Assembly (NCBI GenBank): GCA_964481755.1
Contig: CAYZVH010000043.1
Span: 1-19,560 of the forward strand
DNA from: Phocaeicola_A sp964481755
Lineage (GTDB): Bacteria; Bacteroidota; Bacteroidia; Bacteroidales; Bacteroidaceae
Direction: 5' to 3'
Length of the DNA: 19,560 nucleotides
Shown: in pieces, positions 14,518-19,560 of the stretch
How positions within the stretch are numbered: the first letter of the stretch is position 1
Layout of the letters: every line of letters begins with the position of its first letter
The notes under the pieces: generated by a model
Told to the model about the DNA's origin: nothing
What the model saw: the letters and a program-made list of their open reading frames with translations, nothing else
The model's database searches: none
Program-made: the position numbers and the translations under genes

Positions 14518-15266
14518 TTCTTTTCTATTTTAGTAGGCAGAAGTTCTGTCTGTATGTTCGTCATCGCGCCCCACATGCTGTAACGGGCTTCGGGGTTCAT
14601 GGCCTCCAGTCGCTGCAGAACCTCCTTCATGTCCGAACGGTGCGAGTCGTGCTCATAGGGGCAGTTCTTCAGTTGTTTTTGGAAATTCATCTGAGCGGCC
14701 ATCTGCACCAGATCGGCCTCGTGGACCAGGCAGAGGGGACGAATGATGGTCATCTGAAACTTCTTCATCTCCAGCTTGGGCGGCATCGTGCTGTAAGCCC
14801 CTTGGAAGGTGAGGTTCATGAGGAGCGTTTCGAGGATGTCGTCCATGTGATGACCTAGAGCAATCTTGTTGCAGCCCAATTCCTTGGCGACCGTGAAGAG
14901 GGCCTTGCGTCGGTTCCACGAACAGAGGAAGCAAGGCGACTTGCGGGTGTCGGTGGAGGCATCGAACGAGGTTTCGTAGCGCACGTAGGGAACGTTGCGT
15001 TCCTCGGCAAACCGCCGCAGGTAACTGTCGTCGGACTGATAGGGGATGTTGGTGAGAGCCACGTGGACAGCATAGACCTGGAAACGGGGCTTGAGGATGC
15101 GCGACCGTTTGGCAAGCAGATGGAGCAGCGCGAGCGAGTCCTTTCCGCCCGAGAGTCCCACCAGAATCTTGTCGTCGTCCTCCACCAACCGATAGTCCAC
15201 CAAACCCTTGTTGAAACGCCGTTCTATCCGCTGAATCAGCTTTTCCTCATCTGTCAACTGTGTCAT
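14514..15266 (-). CDS. ttcA: tRNA 2-thiocytidine synthetase TtcA-like PP-loop ATPase
   Basis: This 250-residue cytosolic ATPase is of the family that thiolates cytidine-32 in tRNA using an iron-sulfur cluster. The PP-loop SGGKDS is at residues 39-44. The cluster cysteines are C112 and C115 (SPCFLCSW) and C202 (KNCPYE), in the same layout as the three essential cysteines of E. coli TtcA. The conserved block ALGHHMDDILETLLMNL follows. The ATG at 15266 (MTQLTDEEK) is chosen because the family begins there. An in-frame ATG at 15374 would add 36 residues unlike the family and run through the promoter region. The DUF486 gene overlaps its end by four bases. A related tRNA sulfurtransferase of the TtuA/Ncs6 group is less likely, because the zinc-finger cysteines of that group are not present. 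Confidence 0.9.
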   Translation of the reverse strand: MTQLTDEEKLIQRIERRFNKGLVDYRLVEDDDKILVGLSGGKDSLALLHLLAKRSRILKPRFQVYAVHVALTNIPYQSDDSYLRRFAEERNVPYVRYETSFDASTDTRKSPCFLCSWNRRKALFTVAKELGCNKIALGHHMDDILETLLMNLTFQGAYSTMPPKLEMKKFQMTIIRPLCLVHEADLVQMAAQMNFQKQLKNCPYEHDSHRSDMKEVLQRLEAMNPEARYSMWGAMTNIQTELLPTKIEKK

Positions 15267-15286
15267 ACTTACTCTGAAATCGGGCG

Positions 15287-15294
15287 CAAAATAA
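15287..15294 (-). promoter_or_regulatory. Near-consensus -7 element TTATTTTG (minus strand) for ttcA
   Basis: The plus strand reads CAAAATAA, which on the minus strand matches TAnnTTTG at five of six fixed positions. It lies 20 bases upstream of the ttcA ATG, the same distance as the stronger elements in this window. Confidence 0.35.
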
Positions 15295-15357
15295 GGAAAT
15301 TTCGAGTCAATTAACAAATTGTATCTCTCTAAAAAGAGGGTATAAGGTTTTTCTTTG

Positions 15358-15365
15358 TACTTTTG
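15358..15365 (+). promoter_or_regulatory. Bacteroides-type -7 element TACTTTTG for the TPR/PD40 gene
   Basis: The octamer matches TAnnTTTG and lies 35 bases before the ATG at 15401. It shares the AT-rich intergenic segment with the divergent ttcA promoter. Confidence 0.5.
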
Positions 15366-15400
15366 ACATCGCATTATTTGACAAACTGAAGAACAGAAGC

Positions 15401-16825
15401 ATGAAAAGATACATTTTTGCCCTGCTGATACTTCTCACAGGGTGGGCTAACGCCCAGACACTGAACCAAGCGAAACAGTGGTTTCAGGACGGCAACTTCG
15501 AGAGTGCCAAGCCTGTGTTCAAGAAACTGGTGAAGCAGAGTCCCAGCAACGCCTTCTATAACTTCTGGTACGGAGCCTGCTGCTACGAGACGGGCGAGCA
15601 GGCGGACGCGGAGAAATATCTGCAGAAAGCAGTAGACCGCAAGGTAATCAACGCCTACCTCTATCTGGCCAAGCTGCAGACCGACGAGTACCGCTACGAG
15701 GAGGCCGTGGAGAACCTGGAATCGTACCAAGAGCTGATGGCCAAGAAGAAGAACGCCGACACGACGGAAGGAGACAACCTACTGGAGTATGCCCGCAAGG
15801 CCAACCGCATGCTGAAAGGCACGGAGCAAGTGGTCGTGGTGGACAGTTTCGTGGTGGACAAGGGACGCTTCCTGGAGGCTTACAAGATAGGAAAGGAAGC
15901 GGGACGGATAGGTTTCTACGACGACTTTTTCACCGGTGACGGACAGGACAGCTGCACGGTGTTCGAGACGGAACTGAAAAACAAACTCTACTTTGCCCAC
16001 GCTGGCGACGAGGGGACGACGCTCTACGCCATGGACCGACTGGGCAACGGATGGGGCGAAGCCTATGCCCTGCAGGGACTGGACGACACTGGCAACCAGA
16101 ACTATCCCTTCGTGTTGGCAGACGGAGTAACACTCTACTACGCCTCTGACGGAGAGGAGTCCCTGGGCGGCTACGACATCTTCGTGACCCGCTACAACCA
16201 AGAGACGAACCGCTACCTGCGGCCTGAGAACCTGGGAATGCCGTTCAACTCGCCGGCGAACGACTATATGTACGCCATCGACGAATACAACAACCTCGGG
16301 TGGTTTGCCTCCGACCGCTATCAGCCGGAGGATAAAGTCTGCGTCTACGTGTTCGTGCCCAACGAGTCGCGCGTGACCTACAACTACGAGAGCACCGATG
16401 AAGAGGTGGTGCGCAAAGCCGCCATGCTGCACAGCATAGCCGACACTTGGGGCGACGAAGCCATAGTGACGGAGGCCCGCGAGCGCCTCAACGGCATCGC
16501 CCAGCAGACCGAGCAGACCGAGCCGCAGCACGAGTTTGAGTTCGTGATAGACGACAACACCACATACTACCGCCTGGAGGAGTTCCGCAGCACCAAGGCA
16601 CGCCAACTGTTCAGTCAGTGGAGGTCCACGGAGAAAGAGCTCGCTACGCTGGAACAGACCCTGGAAAACAAGCGCGACACCTACCACAAGAGCAAGCCCG
16701 CAATACGCAAAAGCATGTCGGCGGAACTGCTGAAGATGGAGAGTAAGTTGGAGACGATGAAGGCTCAACAAGCACAGCGGGCGAAGGAAGCACGCAACGC
16801 CGAAAAGATTTTCATCACGAAATAG
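15401..16825 (+). CDS. Exported TPR / PD40 beta-propeller repeat protein
   Basis: This 474-residue exported protein has no assigned reaction. A signal peptide (RYIFALLILLTGWANA) precedes mature QTLNQAKQW. Residues about 20-135 form TPR-like helical repeats (QWFQDGNFESAKPVFKKLV, YGACCYETGEQADAEKYLQ, KLQTDEYRYEEAVENLESY). Residues about 190-320 carry WD40-like PD40 propeller strands, the clearest being YYASDGEESLGGYDIFVTRY and GWFASDRYQPED. The last 70 residues are a charged coiled coil. The N-terminal TPR plus PD40 order resembles envelope proteins such as the PorE family, but the C-terminal OmpA-like peptidoglycan-binding domain of those proteins is absent. A structural or assembly role in the periplasm is inferred. 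It has its own -7 element; nfeD and floA follow from a separate promoter. Confidence 0.82.
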   Translation: MKRYIFALLILLTGWANAQTLNQAKQWFQDGNFESAKPVFKKLVKQSPSNAFYNFWYGACCYETGEQADAEKYLQKAVDRKVINAYLYLAKLQTDEYRYEEAVENLESYQELMAKKKNADTTEGDNLLEYARKANRMLKGTEQVVVVDSFVVDKGRFLEAYKIGKEAGRIGFYDDFFTGDGQDSCTVFETELKNKLYFAHAGDEGTTLYAMDRLGNGWGEAYALQGLDDTGNQNYPFVLADGVTLYYASDGEESLGGYDIFVTRYNQETNRYLRPENLGMPFNSPANDYMYAIDEYNNLGWFASDRYQPEDKVCVYVFVPNESRVTYNYESTDEEVVRKAAMLHSIADTWGDEAIVTEARERLNGIAQQTEQTEPQHEFEFVIDDNTTYYRLEEFRSTKARQLFSQWRSTEKELATLEQTLENKRDTYHKSKPAIRKSMSAELLKMESKLETMKAQQAQRAKEARNAEKIFITK

Positions 16826-16847
16826 AGCTTTTCAGAAAAAGAATTCC

Positions 16848-16855
16848 TACATTTG
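16848..16855 (+). promoter_or_regulatory. Bacteroides-type -7 element TACATTTG for nfeD-floA
   Basis: The octamer is identical to the one at 4116-4123. The ATG at 16923 is 67 bases downstream. The leader contains a GC-rich hairpin at about 16869-16889 (GCGTCCC with GGGCGC, one bulge) and then an AT-rich stretch with ATATATAAGA at 16903-16912 just before the start. Confidence 0.5.
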
Positions 16856-16922
16856 CAACAGATAGACGGCGTCCCCGGAAAGCGGGCGCTCAGTTACATA
16901 TAATATATAAGAATAGTAGACT

Positions 16923-17387
16923 ATGGATTTGATTATCGTTATTGCAACCATCGTAGCGGGACTGGTGCTCTTCATTGCCGAAGTGTTCCTCATTCCCGGA
17001 CTGAGCCTGGCAGGCATCGCGTCGGCCGGCTGCCTCGTCTTTGTCAACTACTACGCCTTTGCGCACCTCGGTGTGGCAGGCGGATTCATCACGCTACTCA
17101 TCTCTGTAGCGGCCTATCTGCTCATCTTCTTTTGGTTCATCCGTTCCAAGTCCATCGACAAGCTGGCGCTGCAGAAGGACATCGACTCCACGGTGGGCAC
17201 ACCCGAGCAGTCGGCAGTGAAGGTCGGCGACGAAGGCATCGCCATCACCCGCCTAGCCCTCATCGGCAACGCGGAGATTAACGGCAACATCATCGAGGTG
17301 AAGTCCGCCGGAGGTTTCATCGACGAGCGCACGCCCATCGTGGTGGACCGCATCCAAGAGGGCATCATCATGGTTCGGCCCAAATAA
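16923..17387 (+). CDS. NfeD-like membrane protein
   Basis: This 154-residue short NfeD-type protein has three N-terminal membrane helices (about residues 2-22, 27-47 and 50-73) and a soluble C-terminal OB-fold domain (about 88-154; GDEGIAITRLALIGNAEING, then GGFIDERTPIVVDRIQ and IIMVRPK). The protease domain of long NfeD proteins is absent. In many bacteria such proteins are encoded next to flotillin-like genes and work with them in membrane microdomains. That arrangement is seen here: floA begins 44 bases downstream in the same direction with no -7 element between, so the two form an operon. The family match rests on topology, the C-terminal pattern and the floA neighbour. Confidence 0.87.
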   Translation: MDLIIVIATIVAGLVLFIAEVFLIPGLSLAGIASAGCLVFVNYYAFAHLGVAGGFITLLISVAAYLLIFFWFIRSKSIDKLALQKDIDSTVGTPEQSAVKVGDEGIAITRLALIGNAEINGNIIEVKSAGGFIDERTPIVVDRIQEGIIMVRPK

Positions 17388-17431
17388 GCAGAGAAATATC
17401 TTTAATACTAACATCATAAACCCTTAAAATC

Positions 17432-18427
17432 ATGTTTGATTCGTTTTATTTGACAATCATATTGGTCGTGGGAGTCATCATCCTGTTGTCTCTCCTCTTC
17501 CACTATGTGCCATTTATCCTTTGGCTCTCAGCCAAAGTTTCGGGTGTAAACATTTCGCTGGTGCAACTCTTCTTGATGCGCATCCGTAACGTGCCGCCCT
17601 ACGTGATCGTGCAAGCCTTGATTGAGGCCCACAAGGCAGGACTGAAGAACATCACGCGCGACGAGCTGGAAGCGCACTATCTGGCCGGCGGCCACGTAGA
17701 GAAGGTGGTACACGCCCTGGTGTCGGCATCGAAAGCCAACATCGAGCTGTCGTTCCAGATGGCTACGGCCATCGACCTTGCCGGACGTGACGTGTTCGAA
17801 GCCGTACAGATGTCCGTCAACCCGAAAGTGATTGACACACCGCCTGTGACAGCCGTCGCCAAGGACGGTATCCAGCTGATAGCCAAAGCCCGTGTGACCG
17901 TGCGCGCCAACATCCGCCAGTTGGTGGGAGGCGCCGGCGAGGACACTGTGTTGGCCCGTGTAGGCGAAGGCATCGTGTCGTCCATCGGTTCATCGGAGAA
18001 CCACAAGTCGGTGCTGGAGAACCCCGACTCCATCTCCAAGTTGGTGTTGCGTAAGGGACTCGACGCCGGAACGGCCTTCGAGATTCTCTCCATCGACATC
18101 GCCGACATCGACATAGGTAAGAACATCGGTGCTGCCCTGCAGATTGACCAGGCCAATGCGGACAAGAACATCGCTCAGGCGAAAGCCGAGGAGCGCCGCG
18201 CCATGGCCGTTGCCAGCGAGCAGGAGATGAAGGCAAAGGCCGAAGAGGCTCGCGCCAACGTGATACAGGCCGAGGCAGAAGTGCCGAAAGCTATGGCAGA
18301 CGCCTTCCGTAGCGGCAACTTGGGCATCATGGACTACTATCGGATGAAGAACATTCAGGCCGATACCAGCATGCGCGACAGCATCGCACGCCCTGAGCGT
18401 CCGTCATCGATGGAGCCGCTGAAGTAA
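17432..18427 (+). CDS. floA: Flotillin-like protein FloA
   Basis: This 331-residue member of the FloA/UPF0365 SPFH family organises detergent-resistant membrane microdomains. A hydrophobic N-terminus (about residues 6-35) is a hairpin-like membrane anchor. The SPFH core follows, with family-specific wording such as LFLMRIRNVPPYVIVQALI, LEAHYLAGGHVEKVV, DLAGRDVFEAVQ and KARVTVRANIRQLVGGAGE. The Ala/Glu-rich helical region at about 230-300 (QAKAEERRAMAVASEQEM, AEEARANVIQAEAEVPKAM) drives oligomerisation in this family. The length is normal and no residues seem missing. It is cotranscribed with nfeD, and a T-tailed hairpin follows 50 bases after the stop. Confidence 0.94.
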   Translation: MFDSFYLTIILVVGVIILLSLLFHYVPFILWLSAKVSGVNISLVQLFLMRIRNVPPYVIVQALIEAHKAGLKNITRDELEAHYLAGGHVEKVVHALVSASKANIELSFQMATAIDLAGRDVFEAVQMSVNPKVIDTPPVTAVAKDGIQLIAKARVTVRANIRQLVGGAGEDTVLARVGEGIVSSIGSSENHKSVLENPDSISKLVLRKGLDAGTAFEILSIDIADIDIGKNIGAALQIDQANADKNIAQAKAEERRAMAVASEQEMKAKAEEARANVIQAEAEVPKAMADAFRSGNLGIMDYYRMKNIQADTSMRDSIARPERPSSMEPLK

Positions 18428-18476
18428 CTAGGTTACGAACATAATCTGTGAGGGGAGTCTATCCTTGACACAGGAG

Positions 18477-18542
18477 AAAGTCTTGGATGGCTGAAAGCTT
18501 CGTCACTCGTGCGGAGCGATGCAGTGCGTCCGAGACTTTTTT
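18477..18542 (+). terminator. Rho-independent terminator after floA
   Basis: AAAGTCTTGGA at 18477-18487 pairs with TCCGAGACTTT at 18529-18539 (11 pairs, one G-T wobble), and T continues to 18542 as a run of six. The enclosed 41 bases contain smaller inverted repeats, so the arm is long and branched. Confidence 0.6.
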
Positions 18543-18680
18543 CTTGCAACATCCGCTACGGGTACGTTGCCAGGAGACCTCCGGTGCGCTCCAGCTGAAT
18601 GCACCAGTCGTCCCGTCGGACTCGGGAGTTTGGTTGGGTCAACGGATTCCTTTCCTCCCCTACATAAAAGCATAGAAACC
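18543..18680 (+). other. Leader of the nucleoside phosphorylase gene with several small hairpins
   Basis: No TAnnTTTG element is present between the floA terminator and the ATG at 18681. Small inverted repeats occur in a row: GCAAC/GTTGC around GTACCCGTAGC-type sequence, GGAG-AC-CTCC, and TCCCG/CGGGA. I recognise no known riboswitch class. A frame extending the phosphorylase upstream to 18519 crosses the terminator and is not used. Confidence 0.35.
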
Positions 18681-19559
18681 ATGAAAAGACATTTTGAAGA
18701 GTCGGAACTGATTATCAACAGTGACGGTTCCGTGTATCATCTCCACCTACGGCCCGAGCAGCTGGCCGACAAAGTGATTCTGGTGGGCGACCCGGGCCGC
18801 GTGCCTATGGTGGCGCAGTTCTTTGAGTCCACCGAGTGCGACGTGTCGAACCGCGAGTTCCGCATCATCACGGGCTCGTACAAGGGGAAACGAATCACGG
18901 CCATGTCCACCGGCATGGGTTGCGACAACATCGACATCGTCATCAACGAGCTGGACGCGCTGGCCAACATCGACCTCAGCACTCGCTACGAGCGCGACAC
19001 GTTCCGCCAGCTGGAGTTGGTGCGCATCGGCACCTGCGGCGGGCTGCAGCCCTACACCCCCACGGGCACATTCATCTGCTCGGGCAAGTCCATCGGCTTC
19101 GACGGCCTGCTCAACTTCTACGCCGGGCGCAACGAGGTGTGTGACCTCGCCTTCGAGGAGGCATTCATCCGCCACATGGGTTGGACGGGATGCGTGGGCA
19201 CGGCGCATCCTTACGTCATCGACGCCGACCCTGAGTTGACTGCCCGCATTGCCGGCAGTGACATGGTGCGTGGTGTGACGATCTCCGCCAACGGCTTCTT
19301 CGGTCCGCAAGGCCGTGTGTTGCGCGTCCCCCTTGCCGACCCGCAGCAGAACGCGAAGATAGAGGCCTTCGAGTACAACGGCCACCGCATTACCAACTAC
19401 GAGATGGAGAGCTCCGCCCTCGCCGGCATGAGTCGCTTGATGGGCCACAAAGCCACCTCCGTCTGTATGGTCATCGCCAACCGCCTTGCCCAGAAGATGG
19501 ACATCGACTACAAGGTAGAAATGCCCCGCCTCATCCAGATGGTGCTGGAGAGGATTTGA
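18681..19559 (+). CDS. Nucleoside phosphorylase (uridine phosphorylase-like, PNP/UDP family)
   Basis: This 292-residue cytosolic enzyme splits a nucleoside with phosphate into base and ribose-1-phosphate for salvage. The phosphate-binding motif GDPGR is at residues 36-40. The core STGMGCDN, the block RIGTCGGLQ at 115-123, and NYEMESSAL with E241/E243 (ribose-binding region) are all present. The wording fits the NP-I family, uridine phosphorylase branch; a purine-specific enzyme cannot be excluded. ATG at 18681 is chosen because the family begins at MKRHFEESELI and the upstream in-frame extension is low-complexity and overlaps a terminator. The stop ends one base before the window edge, so the gene is complete. 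It would complement the dihydroorotase in pyrimidine supply, though they are 13 kb apart. Confidence 0.9.
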   Translation: MKRHFEESELIINSDGSVYHLHLRPEQLADKVILVGDPGRVPMVAQFFESTECDVSNREFRIITGSYKGKRITAMSTGMGCDNIDIVINELDALANIDLSTRYERDTFRQLELVRIGTCGGLQPYTPTGTFICSGKSIGFDGLLNFYAGRNEVCDLAFEEAFIRHMGWTGCVGTAHPYVIDADPELTARIAGSDMVRGVTISANGFFGPQGRVLRVPLADPQQNAKIEAFEYNGHRITNYEMESSALAGMSRLMGHKATSVCMVIANRLAQKMDIDYKVEMPRLIQMVLERI

Positions 19560-19560
19560 T

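Noticed and set aside
14065..14583. Plus-strand open frame of 172 codons across the DUF486 gene
   Set aside because: It overlaps the antisense of DUF486 and begins within the terminator stem. Its composition is charged and low-complexity with no family resemblance.
15267..15374. N-terminal extension of TtcA to the ATG at 15374
   Set aside because: It runs through the AT-rich divergent promoter region and adds sequence not found in the family. MTQLTDEEK at 15266 is a normal start.
18519..18680. N-terminal extension of the nucleoside phosphorylase to 18519
   Set aside because: The extension would start inside the floA terminator hairpin and adds 54 residues unlike the family. The ATG at 18681 gives the usual N-terminus.

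Overview
The window reads as a Bacteroidota chromosome, order Bacteroidales. Three things show this: a fused hybrid two-component regulator of the type that controls polysaccharide-utilisation loci, an S46 dipeptidyl-peptidase, and the Bacteroides-type -7 promoter element TAnnTTTG upstream of seven genes. The core genes are GC-rich with strong C/G third-position bias. That is high for Bacteroides and would fit a Prevotella-, Paraprevotella- or Alistipes-like lineage, but the genus cannot be fixed from sequence alone.

Layout. (1) 1-4073 is a hybrid two-component regulator cut by the left edge. (2) 4116-7442 is a likely operon: polyprenol-phosphate mannosyltransferase-like GT2, dihydroorotase and a membrane metallophosphoesterase. 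(3) 7453-8227 is a PlsC-type acyltransferase with its own promoter. (4) 8257-10555 is a compositionally distinct two-gene unit, an SMC/ABC-type ATPase overlapping an HNH endonuclease. It resembles the Septu (PtuA-PtuB) anti-phage system and is the most interesting accessory element here. (5) A lipoprotein gene with a DUF4369-like N-terminus (minus strand) and an S46 peptidase (plus strand) diverge from a shared promoter region. (6) 13693-14148 is a noncoding spacer with a terminator, two families of 22-bp tandem repeats and a second terminator facing the other way. (7) A ttcA-DUF486 operon lies on the minus strand, with a 4-bp overlap. (8) A secreted TPR/PD40 protein is followed by an nfeD-floA membrane-microdomain pair, a terminator, a hairpin-rich leader and a nucleoside phosphorylase that ends one base before the window edge.

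Most of the window is stable housekeeping: pyrimidine synthesis and nucleoside salvage, phospholipid and glycan precursors, tRNA thiolation, membrane organisation and periplasmic peptide degradation. The ATPase-HNH pair stands apart. Its GC is lower, its codon use is mixed, it has its own promoter, it lies between unrelated genes, and a short imperfect inverted repeat flanks it. The parsimonious reading is a horizontally acquired Septu-like defense cassette. It has an unusual spacer inside its HNH nuclease motif and no reverse transcriptase, so it is not a retron.
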